Shown in pieces: positions 26,186-35,791 of a DNA stretch of 52,036 nt. Each line of letters begins with the position of its first letter. Positions within the stretch are counted from its first letter, which is position 1. A program made the translations under genes and the position numbers. The DNA comes from Wenjunlia tyrosinilytica (GTDB lineage Bacteria; Actinomycetota; Actinomycetes; Streptomycetales; Streptomycetaceae), in assembly GCF_014646055.1 (NCBI RefSeq), contig NZ_BMMS01000041.1, positions 1 to 52,036 on the forward strand, read 5' to 3'. The notes under the pieces are model-generated. The model saw only the letters and a program-made list of their open reading frames with translations, was not told the origin of the DNA and did no database searches.

Positions 26186-26983
26186 TCAGCCGAGATAGCC
26201 CATGCGGACGCTGATCTCCTGAGCGCCCTTGAGCAGCATGGGTGCGAGCTCGGCCATGCGCTCCTCGGTGAACCGGTACGCCGGTCCCGACGCCGTGAGC
26301 GCGGCGACCGTCTCGCCGTCCCGTGAGTGGATCGGGGCCGCCATGGCGTTGAGGCCGGCCTCGTACTCCTCCGACGTCGTGGCGTATCCGCGCTCGCGGG
26401 CGAGGGCGAGGTTCTTCTCCAGCTCGGCCTTGGAGGTGATGGTCCGCGGCGTCAGGCGCTCCAGGCCGGCCTCGGCGAGCAGCTCGGCCCGGCGCGAGGC
26501 GGGCAGGTGGGCGAGCAGGACCTTGCCGCTGGAGGTCGCGTGCAGCGGTGTCAGCTGCCCCACCCAGTTGTGGGCGGTCACCGCGGCGGGGCCGCGGACC
26601 TGGTAGAGGTTGATCGCGTAGTGGGCCTCCAGGACGGCCACGTTCACCGTCTCACCGAGCTCCTCCGCCAGCCGCTCGCACACCGCGCGGCTCTGCTGGG
26701 TCACATCGATGCGCCCGGTGACGGCGCCGGCCAGGCGCACGATCCCGAAGCCGAGGCGGTACTTGCCGCGCTCACCCGCCTGCTCCACCAGTCCGCGCGC
26801 CTCGAGGGCGCCGAGTAGTCGGAACGCGGTGGATTTGTGGACGTCGATCTCCCCGGCCACCTCGCTGACCCCGGCTTCCCCTCGCTGGGCGAGGATCTCC
26901 AGGACGCTGATGGCGCGGTCGACGGACTGCACCCCGCCCGCGGGGGCGCCGGCCGTTTCAACCTCTGGGCTGTAGTTGCTCAT
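26186..26983 (-). CDS. IclR-family transcriptional regulator of the betaine island
   Basis: This 265-residue protein has an N-terminal winged helix-turn-helix (SVDRAISVLEILAQRGEAGVSEVAGEIDVHKSTAFRLLGALEARG) and a C-terminal IclR effector domain (about 90-260) with TPLHATSSGKVLLAHLP, RGYATTSEEYEAGLNAMAAPI and ALTASGPAYRFT. It is transcribed away from betA; the start is the ATG at 26983 (MSNYSPEV). A strong tandem operator lies 57-92 bp upstream, so it probably regulates itself and betA together. The same operator appears before five other transcription units of the pathway. Ligand not known; choline or betaine metabolites are natural candidates. Confidence 0.92.
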   Translation of the reverse strand: MSNYSPEVETAGAPAGGVQSVDRAISVLEILAQRGEAGVSEVAGEIDVHKSTAFRLLGALEARGLVEQAGERGKYRLGFGIVRLAGAVTGRIDVTQQSRAVCERLAEELGETVNVAVLEAHYAINLYQVRGPAAVTAHNWVGQLTPLHATSSGKVLLAHLPASRRAELLAEAGLERLTPRTITSKAELEKNLALARERGYATTSEEYEAGLNAMAAPIHSRDGETVAALTASGPAYRFTEERMAELAPMLLKGAQEISVRMGYLG

Positions 26984-27039
26984 GACGAAACTATAAGTGC
27001 TGTCACCAACAAGATATGCGGCAAGCGACAGCTTTGAAA

Positions 27040-27075
27040 GTTGCGTTGCTCGCAACCTATTGCGTATAGCGCTAC
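27040..27075. promoter_or_regulatory. tandem IclR-type operator between iclR and betA
   Basis: GTTGCG-TTGCT-CGCAAC (27040-27056) is a perfect palindrome; ATTGCG-TATAG-CGCTAC (27059-27075) is the second, centres 19 bp apart. This is the best match in the window. It ends 49 bp before the betA ATG. Confidence 0.75.
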
Positions 27076-27124
27076 TCGTATTAGCATGTCGGCACATCGA
27101 CGGCGCAAGCGAGACGAGGGCCCC

Positions 27125-28828
27125 ATGGCGTCCAAGCAGTACGACTTCGTCATCGTCGGCGGCGGCTCCGCCGGCAGCGCACTTGCCAACCGCCTCTCCG
27201 CGGATCCCGGGAACCGGGTGCTGGTGCTCGAGGCCGGGCGGTCCGACTTCCCGTGGGACGTCTTCATCCACATGCCCGCGGCGCTGACGTTCCCCATCGG
27301 CAGCCGGTTCTACGACTGGAAGTACGAGTCCGAGCCCGAACCCCATATGCGCGGGCGGCGCATCTACCACGCCCGCGGCAAGGTCCTCGGCGGTTCCAGC
27401 AGCATCAACGGGATGATCTTCCAGCGCGGCAACCCCTTGGACTACGAGCGCTGGGGCGCCGACCCGGGCATGGAGACCTGGGACTACGCGCACTGCCTGC
27501 CGTACTTCAACCGCATGGAGAACTGCCTGGCCTCCGACCCCGAGGACGAGTTCCGGGGCCGCTCGGGGCCGCTGGTCCTGGAGCGGGGCCCGGCGACCAG
27601 CCCGCTCTTCCCCGCCTTCCTGCGGGCGGTCCAGCAGGCCGGATACCCGCTCACCGACGACGTCAACGGCTACCGGCAGGAAGGCTTCGCCGCCTTCGAC
27701 CGCAATGTCCACCGCGGCCGCCGCCTTTCCGCCGCGCGGGCCTATCTGCACCCCGTCATGAACCGGCCCAACCTCCAGGTGAGGACACGAGCCCTGGTGA
27801 CGCGCGTCCTGTTCGAGGGCAAGCGCGCCGTCGGTGTCGAGTACCGCGTCGGGCGGGGCGCTCCCCAGCAGGTGCGCGCCGGCGAGGTGATCCTGTCCGG
27901 CGGGGCGATCAACTCCCCGCAGCTGCTCCAGCTCTCCGGCGTGGGCAACGCCGACGAACTGCGGGCGCTGGGCATCGACTCCGTGCACCACCTCCCCGGT
28001 GTGGGCGAGAACCTCCAGGACCACCTCGAGGTCTACGTCCAGCACTCGTGCACCCAGCCGGTCTCGATGCAGCCGTACCTGAAGTGGCGCTACCGGCCGT
28101 GGATCGGTTTCCAGTGGCTGTTCCAGCGCAAGGGCCCGGGGGCGACCAACCACTTCGAGGCGGGCGGCTTCGCCCGCAGCAACGAGGACGTGGACTACCC
28201 CAACCTGATGTTCCACTTCCTGCCCATCGCGGTCCGCTACGACGGCTCCTCGCCCTCGGGCGGCCACGGCTACCAGGTGCACATCGGCCCGATGTACTCC
28301 GACGCCCGCGGCACGGTGAAGATCAAGAGCAAGGACCCCCGGGTCCACCCCGCGCTGCGGTTCAACTACCTGTCGACGGAGCAGGACCGCCGCGAGTGGG
28401 TCGAGGCGATCCGGGTCTCGCGCGAGATCCTGCGCCAGTCCGCGATGGACGAGTTCAACGGCGGTGAGATCTCACCCGGACCCCAGGTCGAGACCGACGA
28501 GCAGATCCTCGACTGGGTCGCGAAGGAGGGCGAGACCGCGCTCCACCCGTCCTGCACCTGCAAGATGGGCACGGACGAGATGTCGGTGGTCGACCCTGCG
28601 GACATGCGGGTGCACGGCACGCAGGGGCTGCGGGTCGTGGACGCGTCGGTGATGCCGTACGTCACCAACGGCAATATCTACGCGCCCGTGATGATGGTCG
28701 CCGAGAAGGCCGCCGACCTCATCCTCGGCAATGAGCCGCTGCCGCCGTCGAAGGCGCGGTACTACCGGCACCGCGACGCCGAGCAGGGCCACGTCCCCGG
28801 GGCCGTCCCGGAGAGCGGGAACGCCTGA
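27125..28828 (+). CDS. betA: choline dehydrogenase (GMC oxidoreductase)
   Basis: A 567-residue flavoprotein of the GMC family that oxidises choline to betaine aldehyde. The FAD fold is [22 protein letters not shown] signature 1 is [15 protein letters not shown] and signature 2 is [16 protein letters not shown]. The active-site His lies in [13 protein letters not shown], as in BetA, and the C-terminal [25 protein letters not shown] is also typical. ATG at 27125 after GACGAGGG. It is followed at 19 nt by the metF-like gene, so the two form an operon. Substrate choice rests on family likeness and on betB and gbcA nearby. Confidence 0.92.
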   Translation: MASKQYDFVIVGGGSAGSALANRLSADPGNRVLVLEAGRSDFPWDVFIHMPAALTFPIGSRFYDWKYESEPEPHMRGRRIYHARGKVLGGSSSINGMIFQRGNPLDYERWGADPGMETWDYAHCLPYFNRMENCLASDPEDEFRGRSGPLVLERGPATSPLFPAFLRAVQQAGYPLTDDVNGYRQEGFAAFDRNVHRGRRLSAARAYLHPVMNRPNLQVRTRALVTRVLFEGKRAVGVEYRVGRGAPQQVRAGEVILSGGAINSPQLLQLSGVGNADELRALGIDSVHHLPGVGENLQDHLEVYVQHSCTQPVSMQPYLKWRYRPWIGFQWLFQRKGPGATNHFEAGGFARSNEDVDYPNLMFHFLPIAVRYDGSSPSGGHGYQVHIGPMYSDARGTVKIKSKDPRVHPALRFNYLSTEQDRREWVEAIRVSREILRQSAMDEFNGGEISPGPQVETDEQILDWVAKEGETALHPSCTCKMGTDEMSVVDPADMRVHGTQGLRVVDASVMPYVTNGNIYAPVMMVAEKAADLILGNEPLPPSKARYYRHRDAEQGHVPGAVPESGNA

Positions 28829-28847
28829 GAGAACGGGAACGCGGCTC

Positions 28848-29726
28848 ATGCGGCGAGCGCCGTCCACCGAACGCGCCCGGCAGGCCCGCCCCGCGGCGGG
28901 CCTGCCGGAACTCCTGCGCCAGGTCCGCTACGAGGTCCTGCCCGCCAGGTCGACCGAGGAGAAGGTGCTCGGCCACGTCGGCACCGACGTCACGGTCACC
29001 GTCACCGCGTCGCCGGTCAAGGGCCTGGAGCCGACACTCGACCTCGCCACCCGCCTGGCCGGGCACGGCTACCGCGTCGTGCCGCACATACCCGCCCGGC
29101 TGATCGTGGACGAGTCCCATCTCGCGGAGGTCACCGGACGCCTGGTCGCGGCCGGGGTGGAGGATGTGTTCGTACCGGCCGGGGACGCGGATCCACCGGC
29201 CGGCAAGTACGCCGGCGCCCTGCCGGTGCTCCAGCGGCTGGGGGAGCTGGAGAGCCCGTTCGCCCGGGTCGGCATCACCGGGTACCCCGAGAGCCATCCG
29301 CGCATCGACGACGACGTGACGGTGCAGTCCATGTGGGACAAGCGCGCGCACGCCACCTACATCGTGAGCAATCTGTGCTTCGACCCGAAGGTGCTCGGCG
29401 GCTGGGTGCGGCGGGTACGCCGCAGGCAGATCACCCTGCCCCTCCACGTGGGCGTGGCCGGGCCCGTCGAGCGGACGAAGCTGCTGTCCATGGCGACGAA
29501 GATCGGGGTGGGGGAGTCGGCGCGGTTCCTGGCCCGGCACACCTCGTGGTTCCTGCGCTTCGCCGCTCCGGGCGGCTATTCGCCCGAGCGGCTGCTGACG
29601 GGCACCGCGTCCGTGCTCACCGACCCCGAGGCGTCGGTGGCGGGCCTGCACCTGTTCACGTTCAACCAGATCGCCGAGACCGAGCGGTGGCGCCGCCGGA
29701 TGCTGGAGCGCCTCGGCCCCGGCTGA
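28848..29726 (+). CDS. metF: methylenetetrahydrofolate reductase-like protein
   Basis: This 292-residue protein is a TIM-barrel member of the MetF superfamily. Typical segments are VTVTASPVKGLEPTLD, YRVVPHIPARLI, ARVGITGYPESHP, ATYIVSNLCFDP and LPLHVGVAGPV, then IGVGESARFL. It would reduce 5,10-methylene-THF to 5-methyl-THF, using methylene-THF formed by dimethylglycine and sarcosine oxidation. ATG at 28848; the preceding GAACGGGAACG is a weak ribosome site, in keeping with coupling to betA (19-nt gap). A related FAD-dependent folate enzyme of C1 disposal is possible, because these island copies differ from the biosynthetic MetF. Confidence 0.78.
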   Translation: MRRAPSTERARQARPAAGLPELLRQVRYEVLPARSTEEKVLGHVGTDVTVTVTASPVKGLEPTLDLATRLAGHGYRVVPHIPARLIVDESHLAEVTGRLVAAGVEDVFVPAGDADPPAGKYAGALPVLQRLGELESPFARVGITGYPESHPRIDDDVTVQSMWDKRAHATYIVSNLCFDPKVLGGWVRRVRRRQITLPLHVGVAGPVERTKLLSMATKIGVGESARFLARHTSWFLRFAAPGGYSPERLLTGTASVLTDPEASVAGLHLFTFNQIAETERWRRRMLERLGPG

Positions 29727-29765
29727 GAGGCTCCCGGGCGCCCGGACCTTCGGGCCCCGGGCGCG

Positions 29766-29845
29766 ACCGCATCCGGGCGTCACCGCATCCGGGAGTGACC
29801 GCATCCGGGAGTGACCGCATCCGGGAGTGACCGCATCCGGGTGCC
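29766..29845. repeat. 16-bp tandem repeat, 5 copies
   Basis: Five head-to-tail units of ACCGCATCCGGGAGTG; the middle three are identical, the outer two differ only in the last four bases. They lie between the convergent metF-like and purU genes, before their shared hairpin. Confidence 0.9.
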
Positions 29846-29895
29846 CCGCCATGCGCCGCGCCCTGGCCCGGCCGTGACGGACGTCCCGTTGCCGC

Positions 29896-29939
29896 CGCCG
29901 AATCGCCCGGCCGGGCTTTCCCGGCCGGGCGATTCGGCG
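29896..29939. terminator. 20-bp perfect hairpin between convergent metF and purU
   Basis: Arms 29896-29915 and 29920-29939 pair perfectly over 20 bp (inner part CGAATCGCCCGGCCGGG) around the loop CTTT. It is the strongest hairpin in the window and sits between two convergent genes, so it likely stops both. Confidence 0.85.
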
Positions 29940-29971
29940 CAGGGCGATTCGGATCGCCGGTGTCCCCGCCG

Positions 29972-30844
29972 TCAGCGGAAGATCACGGTGCGGCTGCCGT
30001 TGACCATGACCCGGCTCTCGCAGTGCCACTCGACGGCGCGGGCCAGCACCTGCGCCTCGACGTCCCGCCCGACCGTGACCAGTTCGTCGGGGTCGCGGGA
30101 GTGGTCCACGCGGACGACGTCCTGCTCGATGATCGGGCCCTCGTCCAGGTCCGGGGTCACATAGTGCGCGGTCGCGCCGACGAGCTTGACGCCGCGCTCG
30201 TGCGCCTGCACATACGGCCGGGCGCCCTTGAAGCTGGGCAGGAACGAATGGTGGATGTTGATGGCCCGGCCTTCGAGCTGCTTGCACAGGTCGTCCGAGA
30301 GGATCTGCATGTAGCGGGCGAGCACCACGAGGTCGACGTCGAGCTCGTCGACCAGCTCCAGCAGCCGCGACTCCGCCTGCTCCTTGGTCTCCCGGGTCAC
30401 CGGGATGTGGTGGAAGGGGATGCCGTAGGTCCCTGCCAGGGACTCGAAGTCGCGGTGGTTGGAGACGATCGCCGGGATCTCGATGTTCAGGGCGCCGGTG
30501 CTCCTGCGGAAGAGCAGGTCGTTCAGGCAGTGCCCGAACTTCGAGACCATGATGAGCGTCCTGGTCGGCGTCGAGGCGTCCTGGAGCTTCCACGCGATCT
30601 GGTACGCCTGCGCCACGGGGCCGAAGCCGGACCGCAGCTCCTCGATGCCGATGGCCGGGTCGCCGAGATCGAAGTGCACCCGCATGAAGAAGCGGTCCTG
30701 GGACCGGTCGTCGAACTGCTGGCTCTGCAGGATGTTGCCCGAGTTCCGCACGAGAAAGCCGCTCACGGCGTGGACCAGCCCAGCGCGCTCGGGACACGAG
30801 AGAGTGAGGACGAACTCGTGGCCGGGTTCCGGTCGAGTAGCCAT
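29972..30844 (-). CDS. purU: formyltetrahydrofolate deformylase
   Basis: This 290-residue protein hydrolyses 10-formyl-THF to THF and formate. The N-terminal ACT domain begins FVLTLSCPERAGLVHAVSGFL; the formyltransferase-like domain contains SKFGHCLNDLL, ARYMQILSD, the catalytic INIHHSFLPSFKGARPY and ATAHYVTPDLDEGPII. In this island it drains one-carbon units from sarcosine and dimethylglycine breakdown and restores free THF. The ATG at 30844 (MATRPEPG) is 6 nt after GGAGG; another ATG 6 nt upstream sits too close to it. An IclR-type operator covers its promoter. Confidence 0.94.
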   Translation of the reverse strand: MATRPEPGHEFVLTLSCPERAGLVHAVSGFLVRNSGNILQSQQFDDRSQDRFFMRVHFDLGDPAIGIEELRSGFGPVAQAYQIAWKLQDASTPTRTLIMVSKFGHCLNDLLFRRSTGALNIEIPAIVSNHRDFESLAGTYGIPFHHIPVTRETKEQAESRLLELVDELDVDLVVLARYMQILSDDLCKQLEGRAINIHHSFLPSFKGARPYVQAHERGVKLVGATAHYVTPDLDEGPIIEQDVVRVDHSRDPDELVTVGRDVEAQVLARAVEWHCESRVMVNGSRTVIFR

Positions 30845-30858
30845 GTGCATCCTCCGTT

Positions 30859-30894
30859 GGTGCGTATTGCACAACAGGGTGAGTGATACGCAAC
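30859..30894. promoter_or_regulatory. tandem IclR-type operator before purU
   Basis: Read toward purU: GTTGCG-TATCA-CTCACC (30894-30878), then GTTGTG-CAATA-CGCACC (30875-30859), centres 19 bp apart. It ends 14 bp from the purU start. Confidence 0.65.
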
Positions 30895-31043
30895 ATAGTC
30901 CAACTCGATGTCCCGTGAGGTCAAGGGTCGGCGGGTATCTGTCCGGCGCGCTCGGGCCGCCCCGTATATATGCGGCCACGATCCGCCCAGACCCCTTGAC
31001 GTGTGTAACCCCTTGGGCGATGGTGTTCCCCACCAAGAAATGC

Positions 31044-31060
31044 GGTGCGTGATACGCAAC
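31044..31060. promoter_or_regulatory. IclR-type operator before betB
   Basis: GGTGCG-TGATA-CGCAAC is a near-perfect single site 38 bp before the betB start. The partner position 19 bp away (31025-31041) is poorly conserved, keeping only GTT. Confidence 0.6.
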
Positions 31061-31098
31061 GAAGACGCAGCGACGTCCCACTCCGAAGGGTTCCGCGC

Positions 31099-32568
31099 GT
31101 GGCAGATCTGTATCTCGACGGCGAATGGCGCGACGCGGTGGCAGGCGGCCACCGCGAGATTCGCTGTCCCGCGGACGGCACCCTCGTCGCGACCGTGTCC
31201 GAGGGGACGACGGCCGACGCCGAGACCGCGATCCTCGCAGCTCGGCGGGCCTTCGACGAGGGCCCCTGGCCCAGGACCCCGGAACGCGAGCGCGGAGCCC
31301 TGCTGCTGAGGGCCGCCGCCGTCATCGAGCGCGACGCGAAGCTGTTCGCCCGCGCCGAGTCCCTCGACACCGGCAAGCGCCTGGTGGAGAGCGAGTACGA
31401 CATCGCCGACGTGGTGGGGTGCCTGCGCTACTACGGCGGCATCGCCGGCACCAGCGCGGGCCGGGTCGTCGACACCGGCCGCGACGACGCCATCAGCCGG
31501 GTCGAGTACGAGCCGGTGGGCGTGTGCGCACTGATCACCCCCTGGAACTACCCGCTGCTCCAGGCGTCATGGAAGGTCGCTCCCGCGCTCGTCGCGGGCA
31601 ACACCCTGGTCCTCAAGCCGAGCGAGCTCACCCCCTCCACCGCGATCCTGCTGATGAGGGCGCTGGAGGAGGCCGGGCTGCCCGCCGGCGCCGCCAACCT
31701 CGTCCTGGGCACCGGCCCCGAGGTCGGCGCCCCGCTGGCCGAGCACGCGGGCGTCGACATGGTCTCGTTCACCGGCGGCCTGGAGACGGGCAGGCGGATC
31801 ATGGCGACGGCCGCCGCCACGGTGAAGAAAGTGGCCCTGGAACTCGGCGGCAAGAACCCCAATGTCGTCTTCGCCGACGCCGACTTCGAGACCGCCGTCG
31901 ACTTCGCCCTGACGGCCGTCTTCGTCCACTCCGGCCAGGTCTGCTCGGCCGGAGCGCGCCTGATCGTCGAGGACTCGCTGCACGACGCCTTCGTGGACGA
32001 GGTGGTGCGGCGCGCCGGGCTGATCCGGCTGGGAGGCCCGTTCGACAACGACGCCGAGACCGGCCCCCTGGTCTCCGGGGCCCACCGGTCGAAGGTCGAG
32101 TCCTACGTGGCCGCCGGGCTCGCCGAGGGCGCCGTGCTGCGATGCGGCGGCCGCAGGCCGGACGACCCCGCGCTGGAGGGCGGCTTCTACTACCTGCCGA
32201 CCGTGCTGGACGGGTGCCGCGGCGACATGACCGTGGTGCGCCAGGAGTCCTTCGGCCCGGTGCTCACCGTGGAGACCTTCTCCGGCGAGGACGAGGCCGT
32301 GCGCATCGCCAACGACACGGAGTACGGGCTCGCCGGAGCGGTGTGGACGCAGGACGCGGGCAGGGCCCAGCGCGTGGCCCGGCGGCTGCGCCACGGCACG
32401 GTCTGGATCAACGACTACCACCCCTATGTGCCGCAGGCGGAGTGGGGCGGCTTCGGGCATTCGGGTGTCGGCCGCGAACTGGGGCCGACCGGCCTGGAGG
32501 AGTACCGCGAACCCAAGCACATCTGGCACAACATCCAACCCCGGCCGCAGCGCTGGTTCAGCGGCTGA
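31099..32568 (+). CDS. betB: betaine aldehyde dehydrogenase
   Basis: A 489-residue NAD(P)-dependent aldehyde dehydrogenase that turns betaine aldehyde into glycine betaine. The N-terminus [13 protein letters not shown], the cofactor segment [21 protein letters not shown], the general base in [12 protein letters not shown], the catalytic Cys in [12 protein letters not shown] and the closing [12 protein letters not shown] all fit. The GTG at 31099 follows GAAGGG; an in-frame extension to 31045 would overlap the operator. It diverges from purU and is followed after 83 nt by the betaine transporter genes, with no terminator seen between. Confidence 0.92.
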   Translation: MADLYLDGEWRDAVAGGHREIRCPADGTLVATVSEGTTADAETAILAARRAFDEGPWPRTPERERGALLLRAAAVIERDAKLFARAESLDTGKRLVESEYDIADVVGCLRYYGGIAGTSAGRVVDTGRDDAISRVEYEPVGVCALITPWNYPLLQASWKVAPALVAGNTLVLKPSELTPSTAILLMRALEEAGLPAGAANLVLGTGPEVGAPLAEHAGVDMVSFTGGLETGRRIMATAAATVKKVALELGGKNPNVVFADADFETAVDFALTAVFVHSGQVCSAGARLIVEDSLHDAFVDEVVRRAGLIRLGGPFDNDAETGPLVSGAHRSKVESYVAAGLAEGAVLRCGGRRPDDPALEGGFYYLPTVLDGCRGDMTVVRQESFGPVLTVETFSGEDEAVRIANDTEYGLAGAVWTQDAGRAQRVARRLRHGTVWINDYHPYVPQAEWGGFGHSGVGRELGPTGLEEYREPKHIWHNIQPRPQRWFSG

Positions 32569-32651
32569 GCGGCCGTGGCAGACCCCGCGGAGCACCGCGG
32601 AACCGCCCGGACCGGAGCGAGGGCCACGCCCCACCCGAAGAGAGGTCGACA

Positions 32652-33785
32652 GTGACCGCAGGAACCGAGAAGACACCGGTCGACCTGGCTCCAGGCCCGG
32701 CCGCAGCCAGGACAGGGACGGTGCCGCCCGCGCGGCGTGACGGGTCCGGGGACAGGGCTCCGGTGGTCTCCGTGCGCGGGTTGTGGAAGGTGTTCGGCCC
32801 GAAGGCCGATCGGGTGCCGGACACCCCGGAGCTGTGCGGGCTCTCCCGCCGCGACCTCATGGACCGCACCGGGTGCACCGCCGCGGTGCGGGATGTGAGC
32901 TTCGACGTCTCGCCCGGCGAGGTCTTCGTCGTCATGGGCCTGTCCGGCTCGGGCAAGTCGACCCTGGTGCGATGTCTGACCCGGCTGATCGAGCCGACGA
33001 CCGGCGAGATCGTCTTCGAGGGCGAGGACATCCGCGCCGCCGACGAGAAGAGGCTGCGCGAGCTGCGGCGGCACAAGTTCTCCATGGTCTTCCAGCACTT
33101 CGGTCTGCTGCCCCACCGCAGGGTCCTCGACAATGTCTCCTACGGGCTCGAGATCCGCGGCACCGGCCGGGCCGAGCGCACCCGGCGCGCCCAGGAGGTC
33201 GTCGAACTCGTCGGCCTCGCCGGGTACGAGCACTCCTACCCCGACCAGCTCTCCGGGGGTATGCAGCAGCGTGTCGGCCTCGCCCGGGCGCTGGCCGGAG
33301 ACCCGGACGTCCTCTTCTTCGACGAGCCGTTCTCCGCGCTCGACCCGCTGATCCGGCGGGACATGCAGAACGAGGTCATCCGGCTGCACCACGAGGTCGG
33401 CAAGACCATGGTGTTCATCACCCACGACCTCTCCGAGGCGCTCAAGCTCGGCGACCGCATCCTGATCATGCGTGACGGCCGGATGGTCCAGTGCGGTACG
33501 GGAGACGAACTGGTCGGTGCCCCCGCCGACGACTACGTCAAGGAGTTCGTGCGCGACGTCCCGCGCTCCCATGTGCTGACGCTGCGCTGGATCATGCGCC
33601 CGGTCCGGCCCGAGGACGCCCTCGACGGGCCGGAGCTCGGCCCCGACGTCGTGGTCCGCGAGGCGACGTCCGCGGTGCTCGCCGCGGACCGCCCCCTGAA
33701 GGTGGTCGAGGAAGGGAAGCTGCTGGGCATCGTCGGCAACGAGGAGATCCTCGCCGTCGTCGCCGGGACCGGCGGAGGCGAGTGA
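32652..33785 (+). CDS. proV: glycine betaine/proline ABC transporter ATPase (ProV/OpuAA type)
   Basis: This 377-residue ATPase powers import of glycine betaine or choline. Walker A is GLSGSGKST, the Q-loop is [13 protein letters not shown], the signature is [15 protein letters not shown], Walker B is [11 protein letters not shown] and the H-loop is FITHDLSEA. An N-terminal ProV-type insertion ([17 protein letters not shown]) precedes Walker A, and a CBS-like tail follows the ATPase core (about 290-377). GTG start at 32652 after AGAGG. Its stop overlaps the permease ATG (TGATG). In this context uptake for catabolism is more likely than osmoprotection alone. Confidence 0.92.
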   Translation: MTAGTEKTPVDLAPGPAAARTGTVPPARRDGSGDRAPVVSVRGLWKVFGPKADRVPDTPELCGLSRRDLMDRTGCTAAVRDVSFDVSPGEVFVVMGLSGSGKSTLVRCLTRLIEPTTGEIVFEGEDIRAADEKRLRELRRHKFSMVFQHFGLLPHRRVLDNVSYGLEIRGTGRAERTRRAQEVVELVGLAGYEHSYPDQLSGGMQQRVGLARALAGDPDVLFFDEPFSALDPLIRRDMQNEVIRLHHEVGKTMVFITHDLSEALKLGDRILIMRDGRMVQCGTGDELVGAPADDYVKEFVRDVPRSHVLTLRWIMRPVRPEDALDGPELGPDVVVREATSAVLAADRPLKVVEEGKLLGIVGNEEILAVVAGTGGGE

Positions 33786-35773
33786 TGGCCGTCCTCACCG
33801 AGCGCGCCACCGCGCGGCCGGCGCCCGTGCGCAACACCCGCCGGATCGCCGTTGCCGCCATCGTCGCCGGCTGGCTGGTCCTGTGGCTGATCCTGCGCGG
33901 CCATCAGACGCTGGAGCTGGGGACCTCCGACCTGACCTCGCTGCACCGGTGGTTCAACGACTTCAACGACGCCATCGGCGCCGACCGCAACAGCAACCCG
34001 CTGTTCCTCTACTTCTTCAACGAGATCCGGCTGGTCATCGACAACCTGGTCACCTTCTTCCAGGGGCTGATCTCCCAGCCGTCGTTCGGCCGCCCGGTCC
34101 CCGCGATCGGCTGGCTGGGCGTGGTGGCGATCGCCGGGTACGCCTCCTGGGCGCTGGGCAATCTGCGGGTCGCGGCGCTGGCCGTCGGCGGCTTTGTCTT
34201 CTTCGGGCTGCAGGGCCTGTGGCAGGAGAGCATGGACACGCTGGCGCTGACGCTGTCGGCGGTGTTCGTCTCGCTCCTCATCGGCATCCCGATCGGGGTG
34301 TGGGCGGGGCTGTCCTCGCGGGTGAACCGCCTGGTGACACCCGTGCTCGACTTCATGCAGACCATGCCGACGTTCGTCTACCTGGCGCCGCTGACACTGT
34401 TCTTCCTCATCGGTCCGGCGTCCGCGACGATCGCCACACTCATCTACGCGACACCCCCGGCGGTGCGCATCACGGCCCACGCCATCCGCTCCGTGCCGCA
34501 CACGACGGTCGAGGCGGCCGAGTCCCTGGGCTCGACACGGCGTCAGACGCTCACCAAGGTGCTGCTGCCGATGGCGAAGCGGACGATCGTGCTCGGTGTG
34601 AACCAGACGATCATGGCGGCCCTGTCCATGGTCACCATCGCCGCGCTCATCGACGCCCCCGGCCTCGGCAAGACGGTCGTCAAGGCGCTGGAGACGCTGG
34701 ACGTCGGTGTGGCGTTCAACGCGGGTCTGGCCATCGTGGTGATGGCCATCGTGCTCGACCGGGTGACCACGGCGGCGAGTGTGCGCGCCGAGGTGGCCGG
34801 ACGCGCCTCGCGGAACTCGGTGCGGCGGCGCCGCGCGGGGCTCGTGGGCGCGGGAGTGGTCACCGCGGTGTGCGTCTGGCTGTCCTACACCTATGTATGG
34901 GCCTCGCAGTTCCCCGAGGGCGCCGGTCTCGGCGACGACATCGCCCGCACGGCGGACTCGGTGACCCGGTGGGCCCAGAGCAACCTGTCCGGTGCGACCA
35001 ACGGTCTGCGCGACGCCATGACCACGGCGCTTCTCAACCCGTTCGAGGATGTGCTCACCGGCTCGCCGTGGTGGCTCGTGGGAGCGGTCCTCGTGGCCCT
35101 CGGCGCGGTGCTGGGGGGATGGCGCGCAGGAGCCACGGCGGCGGTGTGCGTGGCCCTGATCGTCGCCTCCGGCCTGTGGCGCGACAGCATGACGACGCTC
35201 GCGTCGAGCCTGGTGGCCACGGTGATCGTGATGGCCCTCGGCGTCGTGGTGGGCGTCTGGATGGGGCGAAGCGCCATGGCCGACCGGCTGATCCGGCCGG
35301 TCCTCGACGCGGGGCAGACGATGCCCGCGTTCGTCTACCTGGTGCCGTTCCTGGCCCTGTTCGGCGCGACCCGGTTCACGGCGATCGTCGCCGCGATCGT
35401 CTACGCGGCCCCGGTCACGATGAAGATCATCGCCGACGGGATACGGGGGGTGCCCGAGACAGCCGTCGAGGCCGCGACGGCGGCCGGGTCCAGCACATGG
35501 CAGACGATCACCAAGGTGCAGCTCCCGATGGCGCGCAAGTCGCTGACCCTCGCAACGAACCAGGGCCTGATCTATGTGCTGTCGATGGTCGTCGTGGGCG
35601 GCCTGGTGGGGGCGGGGGCCCTCGGCTACGACGTGGTGGCCGGGTTCTCGCAGGGCCAGTTGTACGGCAAGGGCCTGGCGGCCGGGCTGGCCATCGTCCT
35701 GCTCGGGGTCATGTTCGACCGGATCACTCAAGCTGCGGCCCAACGGGCCGCTGGAGCGCCGAGCGGGCGCTGA
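33785..35773 (+). CDS. glycine betaine ABC permease, two ProW domains fused
   Basis: This 662-residue membrane protein carries two complete ProW-type permease units in tandem. Each half has a run of hydrophobic helices and an EAA loop: EAAESLGSTRRQTLTKVLLP in the first and EAATAAGSSTWQTITKVQLP in the second. Paired motifs DFMQTMPTFVYLAPL and DAGQTMPAFVYLVPF also repeat. A hydrophilic linker with a short helix (about 345-420) joins them. A single chain could thus replace the usual homodimer. Translationally coupled to proV and 18 nt before the binding-protein gene. Confidence 0.9.
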   Translation: MAVLTERATARPAPVRNTRRIAVAAIVAGWLVLWLILRGHQTLELGTSDLTSLHRWFNDFNDAIGADRNSNPLFLYFFNEIRLVIDNLVTFFQGLISQPSFGRPVPAIGWLGVVAIAGYASWALGNLRVAALAVGGFVFFGLQGLWQESMDTLALTLSAVFVSLLIGIPIGVWAGLSSRVNRLVTPVLDFMQTMPTFVYLAPLTLFFLIGPASATIATLIYATPPAVRITAHAIRSVPHTTVEAAESLGSTRRQTLTKVLLPMAKRTIVLGVNQTIMAALSMVTIAALIDAPGLGKTVVKALETLDVGVAFNAGLAIVVMAIVLDRVTTAASVRAEVAGRASRNSVRRRRAGLVGAGVVTAVCVWLSYTYVWASQFPEGAGLGDDIARTADSVTRWAQSNLSGATNGLRDAMTTALLNPFEDVLTGSPWWLVGAVLVALGAVLGGWRAGATAAVCVALIVASGLWRDSMTTLASSLVATVIVMALGVVVGVWMGRSAMADRLIRPVLDAGQTMPAFVYLVPFLALFGATRFTAIVAAIVYAAPVTMKIIADGIRGVPETAVEAATAAGSSTWQTITKVQLPMARKSLTLATNQGLIYVLSMVVVGGLVGAGALGYDVVAGFSQGQLYGKGLAAGLAIVLLGVMFDRITQAAAQRAAGAPSGR

Positions 35774-35791
35774 GCAAGGAGGGCAGGACAG

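Noticed and set aside
29766-29845. CRISPR-like array
   Set aside because: The units abut with no unique spacers and there are no cas genes; it is a simple tandem repeat.
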